Source of the DNA: Micromonospora sp. KC213
Lineage (GTDB): Bacteria; Actinomycetota; Actinomycetes; Mycobacteriales; Micromonosporaceae
Direction of reading: 5' to 3'
NCBI RefSeq assembly: GCF_004348325.1
Contig: NZ_SMKF01000015.1
Span: 1-62,930 of the forward strand
DNA length: 62,930 nt
In this document: piece by piece, positions 1-8,776 of the stretch
How positions within the stretch are numbered: position 1 is the first letter of the stretch
Layout of the letters: every line of letters starts with the position of its first letter
Made by a program: the position numbers and the translations under genes
Notes under the pieces: generated by a model
Database searches by the model: none
The model's input: the letters and a program-made list of their open reading frames with translations, nothing else
Told to the model about the DNA's origin: nothing

Positions 1-757
1 GGCCCAGCCCGACGCGGTCCACGCCAGAGGGTGCGCGCAGGACGTCCAGCGTCGCGCGCAGTTCCCGCATCGCGGCGCTGCTGGCCTCCTGGATCGCCAG
101 CAGCGCGGCCGACGGTTCCTCGCCGTGCTTGCGGGCCAGGTGCACGGCGATCCCGGCCTGCACCTTGATCACCGAGATGCTGTGGGTCAGCGAGTCGTGC
201 AGATCCCGGGCGATGCGTAGCCGCTCCTCCCCGGCGCGGCGCAACGCCATCTCCTCGCGGGTACGTTCGGCCTCGATCGCCCGCTGCTCGACCTGTTCCA
301 GGTACGCCCGGCGTTGCCGCGCGACGAGCCCGGCGACGTTGGCCGCCACAAACCAGCCCAGCAGTAGGGCGGTCCGCTCGACGATCAGCTGGCCGGGCCG
401 GCCGGCGGGCGCGACGGCGATGTCGCGGGCCAGGAATCCGCCGAGGAAGACGAGGCTGGCCAGGGCGGCGGCCGATCGGTGCCCCCGCCCGGCGGCGACG
501 TAGACCGCGCCCAGAACGGGGAACCCGGCGGACGCCCCAGGGTGCACCCGCACGTGCAGGGCCAGCATGGCGGCGGTCACCGCGATCAACGCCACCACCG
601 GATGTCGCCGGCACGCCGCCAGAGCCGCCGCCATGAGCAGGACCAGAGCCACGTCGATCGCCCGGACCGGCGCGGCGTCCGGCGCGAGCGCGGCGTTACC
701 GAGCAGGAAGCCGCCGAGGACGAGGCCGCTGAGGGCGTACGGCAGATCGCGGCGCAT
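1..757 (-). CDS. Two-component sensor histidine kinase (NarL-system type), 3' end cut by window
   Basis: Reading the complement from an ATG at 757 gives a protein starting MRRDLPYALSGLVLGG. Several hydrophobic segments fill roughly residues 5-150, followed by a charged linker and then the HisKA_3 dimerisation motif EERLRIARDLHDSLTHS, with the phospho-accepting His in LHDS. The reading frame runs off the window start before the ATPase N, G1 and G2 boxes, so the gene is partial only because of the window edge. HisKA_3 kinases normally pair with a LuxR/NarL response regulator, which would lie beyond position 1. The gene is divergent from the operon starting at 900, with about 140 bp between them. 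The sensed signal cannot be told from the sequence. Confidence 0.85.
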   Translation of the reverse strand, partial: MRRDLPYALSGLVLGGFLLGNAALAPDAAPVRAIDVALVLLMAAALAACRRHPVVALIAVTAAMLALHVRVHPGASAGFPVLGAVYVAAGRGHRSAAALASLVFLGGFLARDIAVAPAGRPGQLIVERTALLLGWFVAANVAGLVARQRRAYLEQVEQRAIEAERTREEMALRRAGEERLRIARDLHDSLTHSISVIKVQAGIAVHLARKHGEEPSAALLAIQEASSAAMRELRATLDVLRAPSGVDRVGLG

Positions 758-899
758 GAGCGAACTGTAGACCGGCGGCCACCGGGAGACGTCCCACGCC
801 TGCGGTAGCCGAGGCGTACTGCGGACGCGGTATCCCGCCCGGGCAAGTGTCTGCGGCGGCACGACGTTTTTCCGGCTCACCGCGGCGAGCATCGAGCCC

Positions 900-1889
900 A
901 TGACATACCGCTTCTTCATCCCCGCTCCGGTCGAGGCTGCGACCGGTCCGACCGCGGAGGTCTACCAGCAGCTGCGGGAAGACTTCCTCGGGCCGGTCCC
1001 CACCTTCCAAGCGCTCTCGCCGGCGCCCGACGTGCTGGCCGCCACCTGGGCGCTGATGCGCGAGGCACTGCTCGCCGGCGATGTGTCCCGGATCGACCGC
1101 GAGCTCGTCGCGTCGGTGGTATCGCGGGCGAACCGCTGCCGGTTCTGCGTCCACGCACACGTGATGCTGCTACACGCGCACGGCGGGCACGAGCTGGCCG
1201 AGGTCATCGCCCGGGGCGGGGCGCCACGGGATCCGAGGCAGGCCGAACTCGCGGCCTGGGCCGAGGCCAGCCGCACCCCCCGGAGCGCCGCCTGGACCAG
1301 CCCGTACGGCCCTGAGATCACCGGCAGCCTGCTCGCCCTCCACTTCATCAACCGGATCGTCTCGGCACTGCTCGACCCGGATCTGCTGCCCGGCGGCCTG
1401 CAGCGCTCACGGGTGGTGCGGTCGGCCGGGGGCCGCTTCCACGCCAGGATGGCCCGGGAGCGCAAGGAACCGGGCCGCAGCCTCCCGCTGCTCGACGCCG
1501 CCCCGACGGCGCCACCGGCGTGGGCCGGGGACAGCCCGGTCGGCGTCGCGTACGCGGCGCTGAGGAACGCCGCTTCGCAGGGCGGTGACCTGCTGAGCGA
1601 TGTGGCGCGCCAGACGGTCGCGGCCACGGTGCGCTGGGAGGACGGACAACATCCGGCCCGGCCCGCCGAGTGGGCCTCCAAACTTGTCCTGGACCTGTCC
1701 GGCATGGACCGGGTCGGGACACGGATCGCGCTGCTGGCGGCATTCGCCCCCGCCGCGATCACCCCGGCCGATGTCGCGGTCTGGCGGCTGTCCTGTCCGG
1801 ACGACGCCGACCTCGTGCGCATCGTCGCGTACGGCGCGATCACCGCTACCGACCACATCGCCCGGGCCCTGTCCGCGGCGCACGCCTAG
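900..1889 (+). CDS. Carboxymuconolactone decarboxylase / AhpD-like protein
   Basis: A 329-aa protein with an alkylhydroperoxidase D-like fold in its N-terminal half. Around residues 80-87 it has CRFCVHAH, the CxxCxxxH redox motif of AhpD, where the two cysteines and the histidine act in peroxide reduction. The C-terminal half (about 190-329) looks like a second, degenerate copy without the CxxC pair, as in double-domain members of this family. The start ATG at 900 has only a weak ribosome binding site. The stop is 9 bp before the next gene, so it probably heads an operon with the membrane protein and the multicopper oxidase. A redox or peroxide-handling role is likely; the substrate is unknown. 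Confidence 0.75.
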   Translation: MTYRFFIPAPVEAATGPTAEVYQQLREDFLGPVPTFQALSPAPDVLAATWALMREALLAGDVSRIDRELVASVVSRANRCRFCVHAHVMLLHAHGGHELAEVIARGGAPRDPRQAELAAWAEASRTPRSAAWTSPYGPEITGSLLALHFINRIVSALLDPDLLPGGLQRSRVVRSAGGRFHARMARERKEPGRSLPLLDAAPTAPPAWAGDSPVGVAYAALRNAASQGGDLLSDVARQTVAATVRWEDGQHPARPAEWASKLVLDLSGMDRVGTRIALLAAFAPAAITPADVAVWRLSCPDDADLVRIVAYGAITATDHIARALSAAHA

Positions 1890-1898
1890 GAGATCACC

Positions 1899-2351
1899 AT
1901 GCGCAAGGCATTCGTCATCGTCAGCACCCTGCTGCTCGTCGCGTTCGCCCTGCAGTTCGTCCTCGCCGCCGTGGGGGCGTTCACGAAACCCGCCGGTGAA
2001 GGCGCGTATGTCCTGCACAGCGTCAACGGGACGGTTGTCATCCCCGTCCTCGCCCTGCTCACCATCCTGTGCGCCGGGCTGGCGAAGGCGCCGGGCCGGC
2101 TCGTCGGACTGGCGTTCCTGCCGCTCGGACTCGTCGTCGTGCAGGCGCTCACCGCCGTGCTCGCGAACGCGTCCACCGACGTCGCGGGCGTCAGCACCCC
2201 GTTCGGCCTGACCACCGCCGGGCTGCACGCGCTCAACGGAATCATCGCGGTGCACGTCGTGGTCGCCGTCCAACAGCAGGCGCGGAAGCTGGCCCGCCCG
2301 GCGCCGGCCGGCGCCACTGCGGTGACCGTCCGGGAAGGGGGGCTGGTATGA
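1899..2351 (+). CDS. Small membrane protein, DUF6220-like
   Basis: A 150-aa protein with four hydrophobic segments (about residues 5-27, 42-62, 70-92 and 105-125) and no catalytic motif I can recognise. The pattern of a first helix ending FVLAAVGAF followed by histidines in HSVNGT and HALNGIIAVHVV resembles the DUF6220 membrane family. Conserved membrane histidines could bind haem or metal, but that is speculation. It overlaps the next gene by 4 bp (ATGA), so it is translationally coupled to the multicopper oxidase. It may be a membrane partner of that enzyme. Confidence 0.6.
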   Translation: MRKAFVIVSTLLLVAFALQFVLAAVGAFTKPAGEGAYVLHSVNGTVVIPVLALLTILCAGLAKAPGRLVGLAFLPLGLVVVQALTAVLANASTDVAGVSTPFGLTTAGLHALNGIIAVHVVVAVQQQARKLARPAPAGATAVTVREGGLV

Positions 2352-4084
2352 ACACCGGCTCGCTGCTCGCGGCCGACCTGGTGATCGCGGTCCTCGCGGC
2401 CGCCGGGTGGCTGGGCGCCGGCACCGCGTCGGCCGCCCGACGCCGGCCGCTCGCGCTGGGACTGGCCGCCGTCGCGCTGCTCGCCACGTTCGCCCGGGCG
2501 ATCACGATCACCGCGCTCGCCCGCGCCGGATGGTGGTTCGTGGCGGAGAAGGCCCTCATCGCCGCTCCCCTGTCGCTCGCCGGGACGCTCGTCGCGGGGA
2601 CACGGCTGCTGCGGATCCCGGGCGACATCCGGTCCACCGCGGTGCCACTGCTCTTCGCCGGGTATGCCGGGCTCGGCGCCCTGCTGGTGACGCTCCTGCA
2701 CGGCTATCCGGCGTCGGCGGGCGTGGGACTGCTCGCGGTCGCCGGAATCCTCGCAGCGACCGTGGCCTCGTGGCGCGTCCTCGGTACCCGCCCGTCTCCG
2801 ATGGTGTCCCGGGCGGTCGCCGTAGTGGCGGTCGCGTCGCTGGTGACCGGAACCGGGCTGGCCGCCCCGGGATCGGCTCCGGTCATGCCACATGATCACG
2901 AATATCGGGATGCGCGGACCGTGGGCGAACCGACCAGACGGTTCACCCTGACGGCCGGGACCGCCACGGTCCGGGTCAGCGGCCGCGACGTCGCGGCGTG
3001 GGCCTTCAACGAGCAGGTTCCCGGGCCGGAGTTGACCGCCACCGTCGGCGACGTCCTGGAGGTGACGCTGCGGAACCGGAACATCGCGCGCGGCGTCACG
3101 CTGCACTGGCACGGGTACGACGTGCCGAACAGTCAGGACGGGGTGCCCGGCGTGACGCAGGCGGCGGTGCTGCCCGGACAGGAGTTCGTCTACCGGTTCC
3201 GCGCCGACCAGGCCGGGACGTACTGGTACCACACGCACGCCGTGTCCGACGTCGGCGTGCAGAAGGGACTCTACGGGGTCCTGGTGGTGCGACCGGTGCC
3301 GGTGACCGGCGTCGACGTCACGGTGCCGGTACACACGCTGGCCGGCCAGACGCTGCCCACGCCGAGAGTGGAGCCGGTCGAGGTGGGAGAACCTGTGCGG
3401 CTGCGGCTGATCAACACCGACAGCACGACCCACCGGTACGCCCTGGCCGGGACCGCGTTCCGGGTCGTCGCGATCGACGGATACGACCTGCAGGGACCGA
3501 CCCCGGTCGTGGACACCGCCGTACTGATCCCGGCCGGTGGACGCTACGATCTGGTGTTCACCGCGCCCGCCACACCGGTGGCGCTGTTCGTCGACGGACG
3601 TGCGGTCTACTCGACCGGACCGGTGTCGGCGGCGACCGACAGATGGCCGGTGCTGGATCCGCTCGGTTACGGCGTCGGCGCTCCGGTGCCGTGGTCCCGG
3701 TTCGACCGGGATTTCACCCTCGTCCTGGACCGCGGGCTCGACCTGCGCGGACTGCTTCCGCGGTACGGCCACACCGTCAACGGCGCCACCGACCCGGACA
3801 TCCCGCCTCAGGTCGTCCGCCTCGGCGACATCGTCAGGTTCACGATCGTGAACCGATCGATGGTGGTACACCCCTGGCATCTGCACGGGCATCACGTCCT
3901 GGTGTTGTCCCGCAACAGGACGTCGGTGACGGGAAGCCCCCTGTGGCTCGACTCGTTCGACGTACGCCCCGGCGACGTCTGGGAGGTGGCGTTTCGGGCC
4001 GACAACCCCGGAATGTGGGCCAACCACTGCCACAACCTGGCGCACGTCGACGCCGGGATGACACTGCACCTGATGTATTCGTGA
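2348..4084 (+). CDS. Multicopper oxidase with N-terminal multi-helix membrane domain
   Basis: A 578-aa protein. Residues 1-180 hold five or six hydrophobic helices; the rest is a three-cupredoxin multicopper oxidase. The four copper-binding motifs are visible: HWHG, YWYHTHAV, HPWHLHGHH and HCHNLAHVDAGM, the last carrying the type 1 Cys, His and Met ligands. Such enzymes oxidise phenols, metals or bilirubin-like substrates and reduce oxygen to water. Here the catalytic part should sit outside the cytoplasmic membrane, anchored by the N-terminal domain. The start at 2348 overlaps the previous stop (ATGA). Fusion of a polytopic domain to a laccase-like enzyme is less common than a simple Tat signal. 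A role in copper tolerance is possible. Confidence 0.85.
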   Translation: MNTGSLLAADLVIAVLAAAGWLGAGTASAARRRPLALGLAAVALLATFARAITITALARAGWWFVAEKALIAAPLSLAGTLVAGTRLLRIPGDIRSTAVPLLFAGYAGLGALLVTLLHGYPASAGVGLLAVAGILAATVASWRVLGTRPSPMVSRAVAVVAVASLVTGTGLAAPGSAPVMPHDHEYRDARTVGEPTRRFTLTAGTATVRVSGRDVAAWAFNEQVPGPELTATVGDVLEVTLRNRNIARGVTLHWHGYDVPNSQDGVPGVTQAAVLPGQEFVYRFRADQAGTYWYHTHAVSDVGVQKGLYGVLVVRPVPVTGVDVTVPVHTLAGQTLPTPRVEPVEVGEPVRLRLINTDSTTHRYALAGTAFRVVAIDGYDLQGPTPVVDTAVLIPAGGRYDLVFTAPATPVALFVDGRAVYSTGPVSAATDRWPVLDPLGYGVGAPVPWSRFDRDFTLVLDRGLDLRGLLPRYGHTVNGATDPDIPPQVVRLGDIVRFTIVNRSMVVHPWHLHGHHVLVLSRNRTSVTGSPLWLDSFDVRPGDVWEVAFRADNPGMWANHCHNLAHVDAGMTLHLMYS

Positions 4085-4361
4085 TTCACCGCTATATGGA
4101 TAGACATCGATTACAGTCGCTCACCCCAGGGACAAGATATGTGATACACGTCGCGGCGAGCGGACCGAGTGACAACCGCTGGCTCGACGTGACGAGCAAC
4201 CCGCCGACCCCGCTGGACAGCTGGGTGCCGTCCTGCCTCCGGGCAGAAGGTCGGACGCGGTGGCAACGGGTCATGGGCGGGCGGTGCCGGCCAACCGGGC
4301 GGATCCGGCCGACCACCCCGGCCCCGAAACCGGTCCGAATCACGTCCCTTGGAGCGCAATC

Positions 4362-4959
4362 ATGCTTTCACGTAGACAGCGCATCGCGCTGCTCGCCGCC
4401 GCAACCGCGGCGACGGTTGCCGGCGCGGGTGTCGTCACGGCGACGGTGGCCTCCGCGGCGGCAACCCGCTACGGGGCGGAAACCGCACCGGCCACCTGCG
4501 ACGGTGTCATCGAGTCCAACCACTCCGGACGCCACCGGCAGCTCGGTGGGCCGTAACCCCTCGTCGTACAACTTCCTGGCCTGGTGGGACGGCGACCCGG
4601 TGCGGGAACTGCTCGACGGCAACCACGTCGACAAGTACGGCACCGGCGGCGACACCCGCCTGCTGACGGCCTCCGGCGCACACTCGGTCAACGGCACGAA
4701 GTCCACTCCGTCGCTCTCCGGCGACCTGTTCGGCGACTGGCGGGAGGAGATCATCCTGCCCCGCGACGACAACGCCGCGCTGCGCATCTACGCCACCCCT
4801 GTCCAAACCGACCGGCGGGTCTACACCCTGATGCACGACGCCCAGTACCGGGTCGCGGTCGCCTGGCAGAACACCGCCTACAACCAACCGCCGCACCCCA
4901 GCTTCTTCATCGGCAACGGCATGAGCACCCCGCCGCAACCCAACATCCACGTCCGCTGA
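4362..4959 (+). pseudogene. Remnant of a secreted rhamnogalacturonan lyase (PL11 family)
   Basis: From ATG 4362 there is a good secretion signal (MLSRRQRIALLAAATAATVA) and the start of a mature domain (ATRYGAETAPATCDG), which then hits a stop in that frame at about 4556. In another frame, from about 4540 to 4959, is the typical C-terminus of a PL11 lyase, with WWDGDPVRELLDGN, KYGTGGDTRLLTASG and YNQPPHPSFF. The family is usually about 600 residues; only about 60 N-terminal and 140 C-terminal residues remain, in different frames. The simplest reading is an internal deletion with a frameshift, leaving no active enzyme. The junction is near 4510-4545. Confidence 0.8.
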
Positions 4960-4966
4960 CACCACC

Positions 4967-5000
4967 GTCGGGCGTGTCGGCCGCCGCCGGCACGCCCGAC
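4967..5000. terminator. Hairpin terminator between convergent genes
   Basis: GTCGGGCGTG (4967-4976) is complementary to CACGCCCGAC (4991-5000), and the inner bases can pair further. It lies just after the PL11 remnant and before the convergent BtrH-like gene, where a factor-independent terminator serving both strands would be expected. Confidence 0.55.
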
Positions 5001-5053
5001 ATGCTGCCCGGCCCGCCCGCGCCGGGCCAGGCCGCCAGCAGACGCCACCGGCG

Positions 5054-5971
5054 TCAACCGAGTACGGCGGCCAACTCGTCGTAGGTCGGCGCGAGCTGTC
5101 GCAGCGTGTCGGCTGCGGATGCCGGATGGCCGTTCACGATGTCGTGCTGGAGGCTGCCGACCAGTCGTGCCTGCCGGGTGGCGACGGCGGCGGCCCGGTC
5201 GTGACCGAGGCCGGCAAGGGCGGTGCCGGCGTCAGCGAGCCGCCGGGCACCGACCCGGATCGCGAAATGGGCCAGGTGATCGCGCACCGCCGGATCCAGC
5301 CCGTCGGTGACCTGGTCGGCCAACCGGTGGACGGCGGCGGCACCGCCGATCGTACCGGCCGACACCGGGACGTCGGCGCGTCCGCGCAGCCAGGCCACCG
5401 CGCCGGGCACGGCCGCGCGTAGCGCCGCCTCGACGGTGACCTCGCGGACCCGGCGGAATCCGGTGCGCATCGGGTACGGGGTGCTCCGGTAGTCGATGGT
5501 GTCGGCGCGCCACGCGGCCAGGAAGTCCGGGATGGGCAGGGTCGCGTAGGGGCAGCCGTGCGGGTCGTGGAAGCGGACCAACGCCTCGTCGACCTCCAGC
5601 ACGACGACGAAGTGATCCGACTCGATCGGTCCGGTCATCCCGGGCAGGTGGCGCAGCAGGCCGATCTCCATCGGCCCGGCCAGGACCGGGCCGACCTCGA
5701 CCGCCTCGCGAAGCATCGCCAACGCCTGGTCGGCGTCGTCCGCGCCGTCCCGGCGGCAGGTCCAGCCCAGCAGGTCGAGCGCGTCGTCGAGCCCTCGGTC
5801 GGGATCCCAGCCGTACGGGTCGAAGAACGGCAACCGGCTGGCGATCAGCTCGAATCCGAAAGGCGATCCCGTCAGTACCTCGATCACCGACGGCGACGGC
5901 GCGTCCGGGCCGAGCAGCATCGCCAGCGAGTTGGCGTAGCAGTAGGGCCCGGAGCCGATGTAGGGGTGCAT
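5054..5971 (-). CDS. BtrH-like (butirosin biosynthesis protein H N-terminal family) protein
   Basis: A 305-aa cytosolic protein. The N-terminal 190 residues resemble the BtrH/papain-like fold: a Cys near the start in GPYCYANSLAM, a His in ESDHFVVVLEVD and an Asp in RFHDPHG, in the order of a C39-like Cys-His-Asp set. BtrH itself is an acyltransferase that moves an acyl chain from an acyl carrier protein onto an aminoglycoside. Many relatives are of unknown function. The C-terminal part is helical. The gene is 3 bp downstream of a MerR-type regulator on the same strand, so the two form one operon. No carrier protein or aminoglycoside gene is adjacent, so the substrate is open. Confidence 0.6.
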   Translation of the reverse strand: MHPYIGSGPYCYANSLAMLLGPDAPSPSVIEVLTGSPFGFELIASRLPFFDPYGWDPDRGLDDALDLLGWTCRRDGADDADQALAMLREAVEVGPVLAGPMEIGLLRHLPGMTGPIESDHFVVVLEVDEALVRFHDPHGCPYATLPIPDFLAAWRADTIDYRSTPYPMRTGFRRVREVTVEAALRAAVPGAVAWLRGRADVPVSAGTIGGAAAVHRLADQVTDGLDPAVRDHLAHFAIRVGARRLADAGTALAGLGHDRAAAVATRQARLVGSLQHDIVNGHPASAADTLRQLAPTYDELAAVLG

Positions 5972-5974
5972 GTT

Positions 5975-6799
5975 TCACTGTCTTCCACTGGTCGAGACGG
6001 GGTAGGTGACGTCGAGGACGGCACCGTCGCTGCCCGGCCAAATCTCGACCGGGCCGGCGAGGCAGACCAAACGGTTCGCGTCCATCCATGCCTCCAACGC
6101 GTCGTAGGCGCGCAGGATGTCGGGGAACCCGGCGTCGGCCTGGGCGACCGGCAGGTAGGCGTCGGTGCCGGCCGGCGAGAGCCGTACCCTCAGGTCGTCG
6201 ACGGGTTCGACGGAGCCGCTGAACGGCACCGCGACCTCGACGGGTCCGTCGCTGTCGTGGGTCACGAAGCCGTGGAAGTGCACCAGCGTCGGCCCGGCGT
6301 CGGGCAGGCCGACCGCCCGCAGCCGGCTGCGGATGCGCTCCTGCGCCTGGACGACGAAGGCATCCAGCTCGCCGACGCGAACGCGCCGTTCCTGGCACAA
6401 CAGCTTGCGTTGAGGTCGCGTGCGCAACCGTGGGGCGGCGGTGACCGGGCTGGCCGCAGCGTCGAGCACCTCGATCAGCTCACGCCGGCGGCGAAGCTGG
6501 ATCTCCTGGGCGGCCAGCCAGGCCCGCAGCTCGGCCTGACGAGCCTGCGGGCTGAGCGCGAGCAGCGTGGCGATGCGGCCCAGTGGCAGGCCCAAGGTAC
6601 GCAGCCGGGCGATCAGCCGACCGCGCGGGATCTGGTCCCGGTGATAGCGGCGGTACCCGGTGACCGGGTCGACGCCGGCGGGCACCAGCAGCCCCTGCTC
6701 GGCGTACAGGCGCAGCGCCTTCGGCGACAGGCGCGTCGCGGCCCCGAACTCGCCCGGCAACATGTCATCCGCATCGGTCACCAGCCCAGCCTGGACCAT
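5975..6799 (-). CDS. MerR-family transcriptional regulator with GyrI-like effector domain
   Basis: A 274-aa protein. Residues about 14-80 are a MerR winged helix (LSPKALRLYAEQGLLVPAGV, GYRRYHRDQI), followed by a dimerisation helix. Residues about 120-270 resemble a GyrI/SOUL-like ligand-binding domain as in BmrR-type activators. This architecture normally binds hydrophobic or cationic small molecules and twists the promoter spacer to activate transcription. It lies 3 bp upstream of the BtrH-like gene and probably regulates it. No Cys cluster for metal binding is seen in the linker, which argues against a metal sensor. Confidence 0.8.
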   Translation of the reverse strand: MVQAGLVTDADDMLPGEFGAATRLSPKALRLYAEQGLLVPAGVDPVTGYRRYHRDQIPRGRLIARLRTLGLPLGRIATLLALSPQARQAELRAWLAAQEIQLRRRRELIEVLDAAASPVTAAPRLRTRPQRKLLCQERRVRVGELDAFVVQAQERIRSRLRAVGLPDAGPTLVHFHGFVTHDSDGPVEVAVPFSGSVEPVDDLRVRLSPAGTDAYLPVAQADAGFPDILRAYDALEAWMDANRLVCLAGPVEIWPGSDGAVLDVTYPVSTSGRQ

Positions 6800-6876
6800 G
6801 CCCCTTGGGCGAGGTCAATCCCGTGCGGCGGCACGGCGAGCGGAACACCCGGCGAGGTCGCACGGTGGCCGAGCCG

Positions 6877-7317
6877 TCAGGCCGGTGAGCAGGTCACCTC
6901 GGGCTGTGGGGGCGTACTGATGCTCCCCGACGCGTAGATCAGGCCGATCGTCACCGTCTGACCGGGCTGAAGCACGCCGCTGGACGACGGGACGAACGTC
7001 ATCTGCTGCCCGTGCTGGGTGTAGCTGACGTTCCACGCCTGCACCGACCAGATCGGACCCGGAAAGCTCAGGTCGAGTCGACGCCACCGTACCGGCACGT
7101 CGCTGATGTTCCGGACGCCGAGAAGAACGCCGTACCCGGTAGACCATTGGGCGACGGTGTGCATCGCCACGTCGCAGTACGCCCCGACCGAGGCGGCCGC
7201 CGTCTCGTTGGCGGCGGGCACCGCGGCGGCGGGCACGGCGGCGACACCGGCGAGCGTCGCCGACGCGACAGCGGCCGCGCAGATACTGGAGATTGTCGTC
7301 CTGGTCCCGCGGCCCAT
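6877..7317 (-). CDS. Secreted single-domain protein resembling CBM2
   Basis: A 146-aa protein starting MGRGTRTTISSICAAA with a Sec signal (cleavage near AVPAA, about residue 35). The mature part has a Cys near its start (GAYCDVAM) and another near its end (EVTCSP), the disulphide pattern of CBM2-type beta sandwiches, plus aromatic residues (W in AQWSTGYG, WSVQAWNVSY) that could face a polysaccharide. No catalytic domain is attached. The ATG at 7317 is preceded by GGGGAGGG at a good distance; longer upstream extensions lack a signal and are unlikely. It is probably a free carbohydrate-binding protein, but could have another surface role. Confidence 0.6.
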   Translation of the reverse strand: MGRGTRTTISSICAAAVASATLAGVAAVPAAAVPAANETAAASVGAYCDVAMHTVAQWSTGYGVLLGVRNISDVPVRWRRLDLSFPGPIWSVQAWNVSYTQHGQQMTFVPSSSGVLQPGQTVTIGLIYASGSISTPPQPEVTCSPA

Positions 7318-7522
7318 ACTGCCCTCCCCACGGCACACCTCATCGACTGAGTGCAATGCCATCGTTACGCATTCACCGTCGCCGTTCAATGCCGACGGGT
7401 GCGGGATCTCCCGGATGGACCGGTGGTCGACCCCGAGCCCTGCTCCTGTGAGCCGAGCGAGCTGCGGGGCCGGCCACCTGGACGGCTCTGCTGCCGGCCC
7501 GCCCGTCAGGCGGGCCGAGCCA

Positions 7523-8614
7523 CTAGTAAACCTCGACGTCGTACCAGGCGAGGGCCTCGTTGAGCGGCTGCACGTAGGTGCGGCAGTCCTCCGGGATTCC
7601 GCCGGAGACGAGGCCGAGCGCCGCGTCGCCGTGGAAGACCGAGCCGCCACTGTCGCCACCGGCGGCACAGAAGCTCGTGTAGTCCAACCCGGTCACCCGG
7701 CCCTCGGCATAGTTGGCGGTGGTGTTCCTGGCAAGCACCTCACCGCAGCGGTAGCCGGTCTTCCAGCCGCTGTGGCAGACGGTCTCGCCCAGACCGGCGT
7801 CGCGGGAGTGGGTGATGTCGCGGACGACGCCCTCGCTGATCCACACGTTACCCGGCTTGCTGAGGTTCGCGTTGTTGTGCTTGATGAGGCCGAAGTCGTT
7901 GCCCGGGAAGTTGCCGCCGGCGTCGTAGCCGACGTACTGGCCGACGCCGTCGTACCAGTCGCTGACGCCGGACGCGCCCACCGTGCAGTGACCCGCCGTG
8001 ATCATGTACAGCGAGTTGGGGTTGTCCTTCTTCCGGACGTTGAAGCCGACCGAGCACGAGCCGTATTCGGAGCCACGGTTGGGCGTAATGAACCGCCCAC
8101 CCTGGATGAACGGCTTGAGTTCGCCGCGCATCCGCCGCAGCGTCACCGCACCGCCGTGGGAGGCGGCCAGGTCCGCGAGCCGCTGGTACTCCTCGGCGGA
8201 GACGGTCGTGTCGGCGTCGATGAAGAGCCTGTTGTTCATGCTGTCCACGCCGAACGCCACGCCGGGCGTGGCGATCTGCGTCCCCAGGGTGGCGTTGATG
8301 GCGTTCAGCTCGGCCGTACTGCGGGTGACCCGCTGGGCGATCCCACCCGCGCTGACCACGGTCTTCTCGGCGGCGGCGTCGGTCACCGCGACGACCATCC
8401 GGCCGCTGCCGTCGACCCAGGCGCCGCCGGTACGGTCGGCGCCGAGGCGCTCCACGAGGGCCTTTGCCGCCTGGCTCGTGATGCCGACGGGCGCGGACCC
8501 GGTGTCGGCGGCCGGCCGGGCGCTGGCGGCCGACGGGACAGCCAGGCCGGCGACGGCGAGGATGGCCGTGGTGGCGACGGCTGCTGCGCGCCGCAGCGAG
8601 GGAATTGTGTTCAC
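7523..8614 (-). CDS. Secreted S1-family serine protease (streptogrisin / alpha-lytic type)
   Basis: A 363-aa preproenzyme. A signal peptide (about residues 1-33, MNTIPSLRRAAAV) is followed by an alpha-lytic-protease prodomain (about 40-170) and a chymotrypsin-fold domain. The catalytic triad is visible: His in TAGHC, Asp in GNDFGLI, Ser in GGDSGGS. Paired cysteines fit the streptogrisin disulphides. The start is GTG at 8614 with GGGGAGG seven bases upstream; an in-frame extension to 8812 lacks a signal peptide at its N-terminus and was not used. It should be an extracellular endopeptidase for nutrient release, activated by removal of the propeptide. Confidence 0.92.
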   Translation of the reverse strand: MNTIPSLRRAAAVATTAILAVAGLAVPSAASARPAADTGSAPVGITSQAAKALVERLGADRTGGAWVDGSGRMVVAVTDAAAEKTVVSAGGIAQRVTRSTAELNAINATLGTQIATPGVAFGVDSMNNRLFIDADTTVSAEEYQRLADLAASHGGAVTLRRMRGELKPFIQGGRFITPNRGSEYGSCSVGFNVRKKDNPNSLYMITAGHCTVGASGVSDWYDGVGQYVGYDAGGNFPGNDFGLIKHNNANLSKPGNVWISEGVVRDITHSRDAGLGETVCHSGWKTGYRCGEVLARNTTANYAEGRVTGLDYTSFCAAGGDSGGSVFHGDAALGLVSGGIPEDCRTYVQPLNEALAWYDVEVY

Positions 8615-8776
8615 GTGCTGCCTCCCCGAAGGTGTCAGGACGTCCCACGCTAGGGGCTTGTGATCATCGAACGCAGCGAACACGGGATGGCATGAACGTG
8701 AATCTCCCCCGACCACGCCCTCCGGACGCAGCGGGCCCCACCGGGGCGAGGTCCTCGGCGGTAGGCTGCGCCCCCC

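Noticed and set aside
1407..4069. Long minus-strand open frames over the AhpD-like and multicopper oxidase genes
   Set aside because: They mirror the plus-strand genes, are rich in Arg/His/Gly from antisense G+C bias and show no family motif.
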